This document shows, in pieces, positions 34,810 through 46,578 of a stretch of DNA of 64,000 nucleotides. The stretch is from Stenopsyche tienmushanensis (taxonomy: Eukaryota > Arthropoda > Insecta > Trichoptera > Stenopsychidae). The position numbers and the translations under genes were made by a program. Under the pieces are notes generated by a model. It was not told the origin of the DNA. It did not search any database and was given only the letters and a program-made list of their open reading frames with translations. The number at the start of each line of letters is the position of its first letter. Position 1 is the first letter of the stretch. The stretch covers positions 1 through 64,000 of the forward strand of contig WACJ01000040.1 in NCBI GenBank assembly GCA_008973525.1. The letters run 5' to 3'.

Positions 34810-35080
34810 TCTTCCAAAGGAATTTAAAAAAATCCAATTGTTTATGGAGTTTGCGGTAACTTTTATCAACACGGTTGACATTATATTTAAAATTTTAATA
34901 AACCGATTTACTTTAAATTTAATAAAAATCTTCTATACATAGCTATATATCGCTCCTACCAGATTTATGTCTAAATTTTAGTTTAAACTATTTAAAAAAA
35001 AATTAAAACTAAAAAAATAAAGTCGTTTTAAAAAAATATTTTTTTTAAAAAGTCGCCGTTTTGCAAAAATAAAAATAATT
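34810..35080. repeat. AT-rich interspersed repeat
   Basis: CACGGTTGACATTATATTTA, the CGATTTACTTTAAATTTAAT block and CTACCAGATTTATGTC line up with 52750-52950 (CGCGGTTGACATGATATCTC, TTTCTACCAGATATTTGTC). Homopolymer runs make its limits uncertain. Confidence 0.5.
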
Positions 35081-35464
35081 TATTTTATTTAAGGTACAAA
35101 CTATAGCGAAATCATTTAAATTAAGATTGTTTATTTTTTTAAATTTTTTAAAGGCGTAGAAAAAAATGAGGTGCCGTACCATCAAAGTCTCGCAGTCAGG
35201 CACTCTCATTGTTTGATAAATAATTAAATAAATATCTTTACGGCCAGCATCATTAGGCAGATCAATTAGTTTATATTTTCACCGAGCATCTTTTATTATC
35301 TTTAAGCTTCCTTTGGATCTGATATTAGCTATTAGCTATCTTAATGCTTTCTCAATTGTTCTTAAAGCTTTACATCCACTCCGAATTACGCATTGCTAAA
35401 TAAAACCAAGTTAGATCAATGAATCTATCGATGAATGCGCTATTCATTTATCTCATATACAACG

Positions 35465-35590
35465 AGTATTTGGCTGTGCGCATACACGGCCATAGATAAT
35501 GAGCGAAGTGCGATTTGCGCGTCTGAACGACGTGGGCCCCAGCTACAGCATAAATCAATCAACACAAGGATTCATTAACTAATTAAAGAT
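35465..35590 (+). repeat. Interspersed repeat family G
   Basis: TGGCTGTGCGCATACACGGC, then GTGCGATTTGCGCGTCTGAA and CTACAGC, recurs in the same orientation at 37255-37345 with TAATTAAAGATACTTAATTC after it in both. Unnamed. Confidence 0.6.
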
Positions 35591-36169
35591 ACTAAATTCG
35601 GTAATATTATTCACGTACAATACTTATTATAGAAGAAGATAGAATGCTCTAAATGAATTGGACGAAATCAGTTTAAAATTTCATTTTGATTCAATGCATA
35701 GATGCGCTTTGTACACACACCATGCTTTATGATTTTCACAGAACAAATATCAAAATATTTGTCAGAAATGCAGACAAATCGTCAAAATATATATTCGGAT
35801 GAGACAGATTTGCAAGACAATTAATCCTTTCAATGTGCGAAACATCCAACGTTTTTTGTTCGGGTAGCAAAACAATACATATCAAAAATACGTATTTTTG
35901 AACATACAGACGATATGCCAACAAATGCCTTTTTGATCCTTTTATTCCAGCCATATATATGACATTGATCATCAACTAATTTAATATCGATATTCATTGC
36001 AAATTCTATAAATCCGGCCCATTTGATCTATTTAAGAATTATTAAATAGCATTTAAATACAGTCAACTCTTCTATAGCGTCAAGATATGGATCACGCTAT
36101 AAAAACAAAACGTTTTAGTATATTATTAAAACGTTAAATTTTGTTCTTTTGAATGAATATCATTTAATT
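35591..36169. other. No gene recognised
   Basis: A 79-codon minus frame (35736-35975) has no known domain; the sequence is AT-rich. Confidence 0.45.
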
Positions 36170-36238
36170 TTTTTAAAAAATAATTATCATTACAGGGTGT
36201 GCATTTCAAATAAGGAAGTTTCCCTGTCGCACTCTGTA
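36170..36238 (-). mobile_element. MITE, single end
   Basis: GCATTTCAAATAAGGAAGTT and then TCCCTGTCGCACTCTGTA is the right-hand terminal repeat of the family that is complete at 4804-5057. Confidence 0.6.
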
Positions 36239-37249
36239 TGATTTTGATGCTGATGAGGAATCGTATCGAAATTTATATTTTTACAAGGGCGTTTATTGAA
36301 TTTGTGTATTATTTTACGTTCAATTTGGCGTTGTGTGTCCTGTCACCTTCGAAATATTTTATATTGTTTATCGCGATGTGCTCCTCCACCGTTTCTTCAT
36401 CCCCCTGTCGGTATTTCGCTTTGCTTATATGAACTATTACTTATCTGTCGGGAGGTGGGTGAATCAATACGATCCTCTAGAGGCGCCGTTTTTTTATATT
36501 TATTTTCAGAAAACAAACCAATTATGTGGAAAGAAATGTGGTAAATAAAGCTCGGCTAGGGCTTAGGGAATAAGTGAAATGGGCGTGAAAACTCTAATAA
36601 CTCTGGCCGCGATTGAAACGTAGTTCTTTAATCAATTGGATTTCAATTATTGCTGTGGGTTTATGCGGTTCGAATCCTTTTCGAGTCTCGATTTAATCCT
36701 TCGAAAATCTAAATGATTACCTCGGGCCTTTTGAACGAATTTATTCATTAGTTCGCCGAGTGTAAATATTTTTTGTCATCTTGTGGATCGACTGAATGAG
36801 TTCAAGAATTTTGAATTCCATCGCGTTGTTTAATGCCATTAAAGATCGTTAAGATGCCTAATTGTGTGACCATCGATCTGTAAGACAGTCTGTAAAACTG
36901 GCATATTTTTTTTAGATTTTTAAAACCTCATCCGTCCTTTAACATTGGGTTTTATAGTAATTTATAAGTCTGGACCGGTTGATTATTAATGACACCAAGA
37001 CATTGTTTTTTATCATTTTTATATAGATGGTTAAGCTTATTGACCACAGTAGGGGTCACAATTATTTTATTGATCTTTGGATATACACAATAATTATATT
37101 TAACGAAGAAGATTTATATTACAAGAGTCATCCAAATGTAACACCTATGATAATAGAATCATTGGACAACATTTGTACATGAATTCTGTTACTATGAATG
37201 CTAAGCGATACCAATCAATATTGAGTAACATTTTACGGTAATGAATCGA
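36239..37249. other. No gene recognised
   Basis: Overlapping frames at 36238-36548 are all T-rich and hydrophobic without a domain. A Tc1-like edge (GTCATCCAAATGTAACACC) is visible near 37126. Confidence 0.4.
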
Positions 37250-37254
37250 TTATT

Positions 37255-37345
37255 TGGTTGTGCGCATATGCGTCCATAGAGAATGAGAAGGTGCGATTTG
37301 CGCGTCTGAACAACGTGGCCCCCGACTACAGCGTAAAAACCAACT
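37255..37345 (+). repeat. Interspersed repeat family G
   Basis: TGGTTGTGCGCATATGCGTC, then GTGCGATTTGCGCGTCTGAA and CTACAGCG, matches 35465-35560. Confidence 0.6.
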
Positions 37346-38289
37346 TGGCGATCCGTTAAAATTGCATGATAATTCTAAAATTCTAGACATTTTCTAGAAA
37401 GTAAATTAATTAAAGATACTTAATTCAAAAATATTTTTTCCGGAACGAAACCAAAACCAAAATGTAGAAACAATGATTCGAAATCCTGATTACAATTAGT
37501 ACTAAAAGTGTGGTATCCAATATCACTGATACTCATTGAATAACTCTATATCCTCTTGGCAGGACTTTCACCAAGTATCCTATTTAAAAGTAAAAGTAGG
37601 TCCAGTGAAATCCCAAGCTGCTCATTACTGAGAAGACCAGCGAAATGATCTAATTCTCAGAATTCCAAAGTGCACATTTCCGAGAAAATCGGCGATTGAT
37701 TGTGTATTGTGTAATATATAATAAAATAGGCTTGCTACTGTTGTAGTGGTTGCTTTATGCTACGTTTTTGACACACACGCACAGTAAAGGCGGCCCGGCG
37801 CATGCGCGTATCATGTTTCTCTCGTTTATTCGTTATTCGAATAATTGATTTTATAAATATTTGGTACCCCTAGCTGTGACCCCACGATACCAAATATGTA
37901 ACCTTTTCATTGAGTGTGTTTTTTACTTTTTCAGTTTTCAGTGAATATTTCATACAATAATGAAGGGATTTTTGAAAGCCAAAATATAATCATAATTTAC
38001 CAAAGCAACTATCTAATCTGTGTATACATATATACAGCACATATATGTTTTTCAAATTGGTGTATTAATCTTCCCCTACCGGTGATGTATTTACTACACC
38101 TCGACTCTAATAATGGGAATATCGATATGAAATATAATAGATACGGGATTCAGAATTTTTGTATTTTTCCGTAATATAATTACGAAACACATAAAAGTAT
38201 TATAGTATTTAAGTATTCATCTGCAGCGACGGAAATAAATAATTTGTCGGGAAATCGGGAATTTTTCGAGTTATAGTCCGTGTCTCAGC
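37346..38289. other. No gene recognised; one repeat piece
   Basis: At 37707-37760 ATATATAATAAAATAGGCTT is the half-repeat also found at 29921 and 42327. The rest shows no coding frame with a recognised domain. Confidence 0.5.
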
Positions 38290-38612
38290 AGAAAGGAATT
38301 TTATCAGTCACATTGATGGTGTTGATGGCCGAATGGCACACCTCAGTGTCCACGAAACTGAAGACAAAACAATGTTGATTGTCTTTTTTGACACAATGGA
38401 TGTTGTCCACAAAGGGTTTGTACCTCAAGGATAGACCATCAACGCTGCCTATTACGTGGAAGTTCTGAAAATATTGAAGAAAGGGGACTATCTGGCTATT
38501 GCACCATGACAATGACGACCAGCCTTTAACGTGAGTTCTTGACCGTACCGGTATTGTCGATAAATCTTTTAAAAAAAAATATTTCATGACTTTTGGGATA
38601 CACCTTATATAG
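38290..38612 (+). mobile_element. mariner relic of a third lineage
   Basis: The + strand reads ETEDKTMLIVFFDTMDVVHK, GFVPQG, a stop, TINAAYYVEVLKILKKGD and, after a frame change, WLLHHDN at the second catalytic Asp. This parallels the KTMLIVFFDxxGIVHKEFVPxGQTVN block of mariners. The right end TCATGACTTTTGGGATACAC is the terminal repeat shared with 41757-42104. The left end is missing. Confidence 0.82.
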
Positions 38613-38644
38613 GAAGAAATAATAGTCAAATAAGCTTTCTTTCA

Positions 38645-38740
38645 CGTAAAACGTGTACCGAACCAAAAAAAACCGATATTTTCGGATCGATTCAGATTTT
38701 CGGTTTTCACTCCAACAAAATTATCGGTTATGTGTGTGGA
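38645..38740. repeat. Repeat with CGTGTACCGAACC block
   Basis: CGTGTACCGAACCAAAAAAA, then ACCGATATTTTCGG and TCCAACAAAATTATCGGTT, parallels 9195-9285 and 49865-49950. Each is about 90 bp; family not recognised. Confidence 0.5.
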
Positions 38741-39394
38741 TACTAACGATCCGTTCTACTACTTTCCCATTAAATGATCAAGGATCACGCAATTGTATCA
38801 CGTGGATAAATATTAGTTTCACAATGAATATATTGCCGAGCTGGATTTAATGTGTGTGTATGAAAAAAAATATAATTTCGTACGCCAGTGCTATTCTCAT
38901 AGTGTTTCTGGTCAGTGTTAGAATGCTCTGGCCGTTCTCATTGCAACGTAATTTATCGTATGCCAACGGAGTGGGTCTGGAACAACGGTGGCCGAAGATG
39001 TGGTCCAAATTTGTAAAGATGTTTTCGTAGATCTTTCCCTAAGTGGTATACGCCCCCGGCGCTCGCACCCCCAACATAAAGAGAATTTACTTAAATGCAC
39101 ACAAAGTGTGTCTCTTTATTTTGCAATGGGCGTCAAAATTCCGCAGTATTATCATAATCCAGAAATACATTTTATTTTATTTTATAAGATACAGTAAAAA
39201 AATGACGCCACTTTAAAAAAAGATACACGCCGCAAAAACGCTAAGCGTCTCTATACTGAAACAATAACTGTGAATTTATTGATACTTCAATGTTTTCGCG
39301 ACATAAGGTGATTATTCAATAGCTATATTTATACTTAAATCCCTCACATCTGTTATTTAATTGGTGAAATAATGCATACACATATGTATTGTTT
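38741..39394. other. No gene recognised
   Basis: A GC-rich block at 38925-39130 has opposed open frames and, on the minus strand, AATAAAGAG near 39120, as in an LTR R region. No match elsewhere in the window. Confidence 0.4.
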
Positions 39395-39500
39395 ATGTTT
39401 ACGCAAAGAAATTAACGAAAATTGTGTGCTATCAATAGTGTTGAGGTTCATTTATTGATATACAAGATTGATTCACGCTGCGCACTCTTGAGAGAAAAGT
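39395..39500 (-). repeat. Family E distal part, inverted
   Basis: GTGTTGAGGTTCATTTATTG and GATTCACGCTGCGC are the complement of 19983-20035. TTTACGCAAAGAAA..TTGTGTG also recurs at 8312-8340. Confidence 0.5.
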
Positions 39501-39787
39501 GGATTTGTATGGACGATAATCGGTACATATACGAATATATGCATCTATATTTCAATTTAGAATTATAAATATATATAAAATAGTTTTTTAAGAAACAAAT
39601 TGGAGATGAAATCATCATCAATTATGAATGATATGGTCAAATAGCAATTTTTTGCAAGGAAAGCTTTTTTAAACATCAAGTCCTTTAAACTTGATTCATA
39701 TTTAAAAAGTCAGTTTATTGGAAATTTGAGGGATAAGGCCAAAAAATATTATTAAAAAAAAAATGTAACAATTTCGCTCGTTGATAA

Positions 39788-40010
39788 TACGGGATGCGGC
39801 AGGGAAACTTCCATATTTAAAACATACGCCCTGAAGTAACAATTATTTTAAGAATAGTTGGATGACACTCATTCGAAAGAACAATATCTAATGTTTTTAT
39901 CATGTAAGTTTAATAATGATCATTTAGTAAACAAGATAGTAGTGCGCGTTCGCCTTAGAGGCGTCATCCCACCCTTCTCGGAATAACTGTCACTTCATGA
40001 TCTGATAATG
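39788..40010 (+). mobile_element. MITE, left part
   Basis: TACGGGATGCGGCAGGGAAA and then CTTCCATATTT is followed by a GCCCTGAAGTAACAATTATT interior, as at 26253. A right terminal repeat is not recognisable. Confidence 0.6.
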
Positions 40011-41756
40011 ACAATTTACCCTTAAAATAGTGGCTTATAACTTGAGAGGCGAGATATTTTACATAAAAAATAAATTTCATATCATAATCTGATCGAAAAT
40101 TTTATCTACCGAATACGTGCCGCCGTGCAAAGCCGCGGCGGACATTTGAACGACGTTATATTCCATACTTAATGCCATAAAATATTCTTTTAAGCATTAT
40201 TATTGTACAAACCTATATACATATTGATTTTATATTTAAAAAATATTCATTGTCGAAAGTGTAATGGTTTCGATTGTGTGATCCAAATCCGTGATCATTT
40301 CATAGAGACACAACAAAAACTATATTTAATGTCATTTTTTTGCGTCAGATCGACAGACAGTCGTCTGGGAATGGAATTTAAGCTCACTTTTAAGACTGTC
40401 CACTTTTTCGGGGGTGTTTTTGTCGCCGTGGAAATATTTTATCATACTTCTCAATATTGAAGATTCGTCAACAGATATGGTCTGTTGGGCTGCTGAATGG
40501 CGTTCCCGGCGAGCTCTCCTGTTTTTTTCCGCCCCAAAGAAACGCCAAGGCGTATTTAAGAGTCCGAATCTCTTTCTAAAGAGAAACATTTACGCATTTT
40601 TTCCCGCATCAATACGGACAAAAAGCCAAATGAAAATATACCTGCGAACAGAAAACAAAATGGTCCTGGCTTTTCTCTCATTACCGTTTTCCCTCCGTTC
40701 CCGGAATGACCCTCTTTCTTATCGAAAACGGCGTAAGGATACGTAAAAAACATGCCTTGGCGAAAACGCTCAAATAAAAACGTTAAATATGTCTTTCTAC
40801 CTCTTTCTGGTTTCTACCCCACGGTGGAACTTTCGTGACGGGCGAAAAGTTTGACGGGCGCCAACAACTGCCGAGATAACGAAACAAAATTCGAAGACAA
40901 TAGATACGAACGGGCGACTTTCGATTTGATCGCAGTTGTTCGTCGTCTTCCGTTTGACAAATTTTCTCCAAGGACTGACATAATTAATGCTTCCATATTT
41001 ATTACGCCACTATCTATTTGCTCAAAGTGTACAGCCGAGGAGAAGAATAGACTTTTGATTCGCATTAGGGAAATTGATAATCGATGAAAGGTCGTACAGG
41101 CGGAAGCCCACATTGCGCGATGATTTAAGGGCTTCCACGACGAAAAATGTCATGAATTTAACCCACAGCGTCATATTTTACGTATATTTAGGACCCATTT
41201 AAATCACACGGAAGAAGATGCAGCCTCCGAGCTCTATTCGGCAGAAGAAGATTGCAATCGTTTTGGTTTTCCCTTCTATTTAGCATAGATTACACTCTGG
41301 GGGCGGCTTCTCGTGTGAGGAGTAATTTTCAGTCCTGAAAACCAATTTTACAGCCCATTAAGATCCTGGGTCAACTTATCGATGCTCCGGCAGGCGCCAA
41401 AGTCTAGACCAATTTTCATACATTGACGAATCCTTTTTTATTCCATCCATTTGATACAATTTTCCCCTATTATCTTTTTTTGGGGGAGGGGGGGGGGAAC
41501 ATATCAAAACCTTTTTTTCAAATCATCCAAAGCAGAGCTTCTCAAATAGTAAACCAATGCATTATCGGATATATGAGACTTTTCTAAATACTTTAATTAT
41601 TGTTTAAAATCAATCATTTATTGGCGGCAAAAAATCAAATCAAGATAAATCTGAATCAATAGAGTTGAAGTAATAATACTTAATGATATAAAATATCCAC
41701 AGAAATGGTTTGTAATCAAAAGCTTGAACAGAGTTTAAGCGGAAGTCAAAAAAATA
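40011..41756. other. No gene supported; GC-richer block
   Basis: From 40320 to 41120 there are overlapping frames of 60-110 codons on both strands without a known domain or splice sites. A long G run (GGGGGAGGGGGGGGGG) sits at about 41481. The block is repeat-poor and may be conserved non-coding DNA (inference). Confidence 0.35.
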
Positions 41757-42104
41757 AAGTGTTCCAAAAGTCATGAAATATATTTTTTTTAAAAATATTT
41801 ATTGATAATACCGATATAAATTGTAAATATTCTTCAAAGTAATCGCCACGAGCGTCAACAAATTTTCCCCATTGACTCTCCTTTATCCGGTACATCCGGT
41901 ATGTGTTTTGCTAGGAACATTGTCAAAATATAGCAACTAGGTCTTCGTGGACCACAACCTTGGTATCGAAAAAAGCAATCAAAGTCATAACAAGACTAAG
42001 CTTTGTTCGCTGAAAAGCTTAATATCCCCCTTCCGTCTCACCCAACTGGCTCAAACACGCTTTGATCAAAAAAATATATTTCATTACTTTTGGGACACAT
42101 TCTG
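41757..42104 (-). mobile_element. mariner relic with both ends, deleted core
   Basis: Left AAGTGTTCCAAAAGTCATGA and right TCATTACTTTTGGGACACAT are inverted. The minus strand reads VMTLIAFFDTKVVVHEDLVA, then QWGKFVDARGDYFEEYLQF, which are the block around FFDxxGIVHKEF and the C-terminal WDHxVxxxGxYFE block of mariners. The segment with the second and third Asp is deleted. Confidence 0.8.
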
Positions 42105-42282
42105 TATGTTCGACTTAAAGCCTTACAAGGTTGCAAGTAACATTGCATACCATAATCTCCAATATATTTTCATCAAGATTTAAGAAGATAGACGAAAAAA
42201 ATGCGTAAAACTCTCACATGGTAGAAGTAATTTTTTTAGCTCTTAGGAAAAGTTGATTTTATGCATTGATTTTTTCTATTTG

Positions 42283-42375
42283 TCAACGGAAATTGTTAGC
42301 TAAAAGATGAAGTGGGTGTTTTTGTAATATATAATAAAATAGGCGCGCTGTTATTCTAGTGGTCACGTTATGCTA
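42283..42375 (+). repeat. Uninterrupted copy of the 29.6-kb host repeat
   Basis: CGGAAATTGTTAGCTAAAAG, then TTTTTGTAATATATAATAAA and ATAGGCGCGCTG. It is collinear with 29561-29607 plus 29921-29970, with nothing in between: an empty Helitron site. Confidence 0.75.
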
Positions 42376-42965
42376 CACACACACTAGCGTTACGTAGCGT
42401 CTCTATGATGTAACGGTTTGAACAGACATCAGCGACTTATCCGTCTTTCGGTCCCTTTATGATAGAAACCATATCCTGCATTGTTGCGCGGTCTGATCTG
42501 GGAATCCTGGACTAGTTACATCAAATTCCAGCTACCAATCCCTTATACAGGGTAACCTCTTTGGAGGCGAGGCACTACGAGGAAGACCAGATTCAACCTC
42601 GTAGGCGAGGCACTACGAGGAAGCAAACGTGTAACTGAAGGTGATAGGCGAAAGGAGGGAATAAATTGGAGCTACCAACAAAGTTACTGTTGGCGCTAGT
42701 CCAATCTCAGCTTGAAGGGAGCTACAGCAGATGACGGACTGCAGAGAATTCCTCTTCCCTATGGTACTCGCATCGGTTATCATTTTATGGGTATGCAAAA
42801 TAGGGTAAGGTGCACATACAACTCATGATATCTGGGTTACCCTAGCAAAGTTTGATGAGCAGGTTATCGAGGTTGCTTTCACCCAACTTTACTCTACATC
42901 TTTACCCCAGAGGTTCGACTGTTGCCCACGCACATCGTATAATGAAAAACCCACTCTCTATGATG
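42376..42965. repeat. GC-richer unidentified block with short tandem repeat
   Basis: AGGCGAGGCACTACGAGGAA at 42565 recurs at 42603, a 38-bp period. The block has no stop-free frame of note. It could be the 3' part of an unrecognised retroelement. Confidence 0.4.
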
Positions 42966-44060
42966 TATGCGATGGACATGGATACACTACAAACAGTTTC
43001 AGTTGAAAATAAGGGATGATAGAAATATTTTTTCATATAATTTCAATATATTATTAATTAATTGATTTTAAGCAGGTCATTGAAAAGTAGACATACATAA
43101 ACATGTTTCATTTGAGAATGCGGATCTATCTGATAATCCTTAGAGCAAAAAATTATATAAATTCCATCATGCAATCAATTTGGCACAATAAAATGCATAT
43201 AAAATAAAAGTCTATTACCCCAAATGCTGTATTTTTGTTTGGGTAACGTTTCATATATTTTTAACATAAGATAATATTCATGAGAGCCATTCATTTTTAT
43301 TGTAATGCCTTTACTTGAGCGTTATTAATATTGATGTTCTGAGTTTTTTTTCATATGGCTGAAAGTATTCTCAGTTGAAGACCAAGAAAAACCCAAAGAA
43401 TGACATAATATTTGCACAACATACACAGTAAATGGCCGAAAATATGGTTCAAATTAAAAATAATAGAATTGTTTTCTTTAAACTTTTTAATATCAGAATG
43501 ATGAATTCATCATAATCATTGTTAGTTCATAATTAAATGGTGGAAAATAATAGATGCTTTGAGTTTTAAGCTGAAAAATTGATGGATTACTACAAAATAT
43601 TGACATAATATTCGTTATTATCAAAATATAAGAAGAGCATGTGTTGGAATGGATATTTCTTTAAGGATATATTTTAATAAATTATTAGCCATAGAATAAG
43701 ACTGCAGATTTCAGCTTATCAAAGAATTATGATATTAAAATAAGTCAAGCTACAAGAACTCGAAGACAAAAATGGCTCATTATCTCCAGCTTCCAAAAGT
43801 TTTTAAGCTTTTCAAACTTTACTCACACAATGACTTGTAAAAAATCAGAAGCACAAGAAAGAGATTCCACCACACTTTCCATATTCATCAGTCAACGCTC
43901 TCTCAAATTATTATGGAATGAACTCATCTTTACAGGTTCATGGAACTTTTACAAGATACAAATATACTATAATACCATATTTTATTTTTTTAAAAATATG
44001 AATAAATCATAAAATGATGAAGGAAACGTTGTAGTTTTAATAAATAATAATTTTCGAATA
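42966..44060. other. No gene recognised
   Basis: AT-rich sequence; short frames only. Confidence 0.5.
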
Positions 44061-44200
44061 ATTTTGAATTTATTTATTGTGATCAAAATTATATCAATAC
44101 ATTTTAATTAAATAATATTTAATTAAATATTTAATTCAAATTAAAAATTATTTCTAAAATGTATTGATATAATTTTGATCACAATAAATAAATTCAAAAT
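44061..44200. repeat. Perfect 46-bp inverted repeat (foldback)
   Basis: Arms 44061-44106 (starts ATTTTGAATTTATTTATTGT) and 44155-44200 (ends ACAATAAATAAATTCAAAAT) are exact complements over all 46 bases, with a 48-bp AT-only-rich spacer. The right arm ends on the T of the TA target of the mariner that starts at 44202. Confidence 0.9.
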
Positions 44201-44201
44201 A

Positions 44202-45127
44202 TTAGGGTGTCCCATAAGTTTCTTTCGTTTTCATATTAGGAAAAAAATAAACAATAATTTGTATTACATCCAAATTTATTGAATAATATACGATCCATTC
44301 TGTTCTATTACCTTTCTCCAACTCTCCGGAAGCCTCATAATGCCTTCTTGCCAAAATTTACCAGGTTTGTTGACAAAATATTGATCAAGGTACATTTTTA
44401 TATCATTTTTTGAATTAAAATTTTTACCACGTAAAGAATTTTTAAATGAAAGAAATAAATAAAAATCTAAAGGGGCAATGTCCGGAGAGTATAAAGGATG
44501 AGGTAAAACATCCCAGTCAAATGATAATAATTTATTTCTGACGAGCAAAGACACATGAGGCCTGACGTTATCGTGATGAAAAACAACGCCTCGTCTGTTC
44601 GTTAATTCTGGCCGTTTTCTGGCAATTGCATCCTTTAGATTGTCTAGTTGGAATTAATATTTTGTTGAATTGATCGTTTCACCTTGCTGAAGTAGCTCAT
44701 AATATAGTACACCCTTCCAGTCCCAACAAATGCATAGCAAAACTTTTTTTGGATGTAGGCCAGGTTTAGCTACAGTTAAAGCTTCTGTACCCTTGGTCCA
44801 AGACCGTTTACGTTGGATATTCTCATAGAGTATCCAATTTTCATATCCAGTGACAAGTCTCTTCAAAAAAGGTTGCCTATTATGTCGCTGGAGAAGAATA
44901 TCACATGTTGAAATACGCTGAAGTTTATTTGAGTGAGTCAGTTCATGAGGAAGCCACACGTCTGAACGATTGATGTAGCCCAATTTTTTCAGATAATTAT
45001 GGACGGTTGTTCGTGGAATTTTTAACTTGTTAGCTTTTTCGCGAACAGTTTATCGCGGGTTTCCTTCAACCATGGCTATGATTAGATCTGTGTTCATTTG
45101 CGAAATAAATTTTATGGGACAACCTAA
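44202..45127 (-). mobile_element. mariner copy I, nearly full length (926 bp)
   Basis: Ends TTAGGGTGTCCCATAAGTTT and TTTATGGGACAACCTAA are flanked by TA on both sides. The minus-strand transposase reads from the helix-turn-helix (KIPRTTVHNYLKKLG) through SDVWLPHELTHSNKLQR, CICWDWKGVLYYELLQQGE, HHDN, SPDIAPLDFYLF and WRKVIEQNGSYII. Lesions are a TAA at 45050-45052, a TAA at 44655-44657, and the first catalytic Asp changed to Tyr (TGYENW, codon 44843-44845). It is the most complete copy of its family here but cannot make active protein. Confidence 0.9.
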
Positions 45128-45503
45128 TATATTCTCTGACTTATCGGTTCAATTATGGTTTGAAGCCGTGGAATATTTAAGTCGGTTTTCTCTATACATC
45201 ATGAAAATAGATGCAAATTCAATTAAAATGGAAACATTGTAATCTGTTCAATCTGAAATGAGAAACCTTTCTGCGAGTTCCACGAAAAATATTTTAGATG
45301 GTACTTCCATGGTACAATTTTTCAATAATAAGCATATTGTGTGGATTTAATGAAGTTTATTTTTGACTTCACCCCAGGGCAATGCGCAGTATCAGATTGC
45401 TTTCGGAAGATAACAGATTCCACATAGTTATTCATCAGATTTTAACGCAAAAATATGTGAACAATTTCAGCGGATAGAATACCATAAATTCACAACGTTA
45501 CGA
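45128..45503. other. No gene recognised
   Basis: Spacer between two mariners. TTATCGGTTCAATTATGGTTT near 45145 resembles 49431, part of the CGTGTACCGAACC-type repeats. Confidence 0.4.
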
Positions 45504-45842
45504 GGATAGTCCCAGAAGTACCCGGCCTGCTGTATAGTTAGTGGTTGTTGTTAGAGTTTGATTCTTCGTTTACAACATTAAATATTGGGCAGCAGATATA
45601 CTCACGCCAGAAATGGTCAATAAAATCCATAAAATGATATTGGATGATGAATAAAAATTTGTACATGAGAAAGCTGTGCGCAAGATGGGTGCCGCGTTTG
45701 CTCGCAATGGAACAAAAACAGCGTCATGAGGATGTTTCAATCGAGTTTTTGGCGATGTTTCACAGCAATAAATCCGAGTTTTTGCGTCCATCTCTTCAAA
45801 AAAATCAAAATCAAAAAGTGTGCTTAGAAGAGATTCTCAGTT
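45504..45842 (+). mobile_element. mariner relic, SETMAR-like lineage
   Basis: A frame reads NLYMRKLCARWVPRLLAMEQ, KQRHEDVSIEFLAMFHSNKS and EFLRP, which matches the KLCARWVPRLLTVDQKxxR..CLAxFxRNPxEFLRR block of mariners. The start ATAGTCCCAGAAGTACCCGG resembles the terminal repeat at 5476. The catalytic region after LRP is gone. Confidence 0.75.
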
Positions 45843-46354
45843 GATAATAACACATTTGGAATGAACAAAAGATTTTCCTCGAGTGCATTGTTTCGCATTT
45901 ACCACGACGTTATGCAATACGGGAATTTCCCCTTTATTCAAGCGAATGTTGCAATTTAAAAGGTCATTTCTAAAGTTATAAGATAAAAAGTACAACTTTC
46001 GCGGCGTATTTTATTAACATTTGCCGACTTCTTTGCGGGGCGAGGATTTATACTTTCGTCCTCATGAAAGTTAAATCCCACTTGCGGGCCATGCCATTTT
46101 TGCAGACACAACTGTTGAAAGTTTCTGTTTATTCCCGCATTCATTTTTATTCACCTGCGGTGCGATATCGCATGTTTTATTAATGTCCATGGTCGTAAAG
46201 TCAGATTATGAAAATATATAAATAACCCCGAAACAACGATCTCTTTAGGTCGACGTGGGATAACATATTCGAGCCCGCTATTATGCTATCGATTGGCAAG
46301 ACAAACAGGGTCGTTGAGTATCGTCGGATGGCTTTTATCGCGGTTCTTCGTTAG
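45843..46354. other. Spacer upstream of a candidate exon
   Basis: GC-mixed and repeat-poor. It ends in TTTTATCGCGGTTCTTCGTTAG, a plausible polypyrimidine tract and acceptor. Confidence 0.4.
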
Positions 46355-46518
46355 CATTTATTAATAGACATCTCTTTGAAAGCCCAGACGAAATTAATAG
46401 CTCAAATATCGAGTGCGATTCATATTTGCGATTTTTGCTGAATGTGCGGCGTAATTTGAGCTTATCTGCTATATCGGACACTCCCACGCCGCCAGCGCCA
46501 TCCAACTCGTCAATCAAC
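46355..46518 (+). CDS. Candidate coding exon, function unknown
   Basis: Acceptor TTCTTCGTTAG/CA and donor ATCAAC/GTAAAC bound 164 bases, entering in phase 1 and leaving in phase 0. The product runs FINRHLFESPDEINSSNIEC, DSYLRFLLNVRRNLSLSA and ISDTPTPPAPSNSSIN. The mix of charged, aromatic and Ser/Pro-rich sequence looks like real protein, but I recognise no domain. The minus strand is also open here, which weakens the case. It lies 60 bp before a mariner insertion and would splice in frame to the exon at 61232 (inference only). Confidence 0.35.
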
Positions 46519-46578
46519 GTAAACCTTATATGTCAATCAGCTTCAGGACCTTATTTAAATAACATAATTCCTTCTACT

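Noticed and set aside
38285..38629. 114-codon minus frame as a gene
   Set aside because: The opposite strand carries clear mariner transposase blocks and a mariner end; the minus frame is its shadow.
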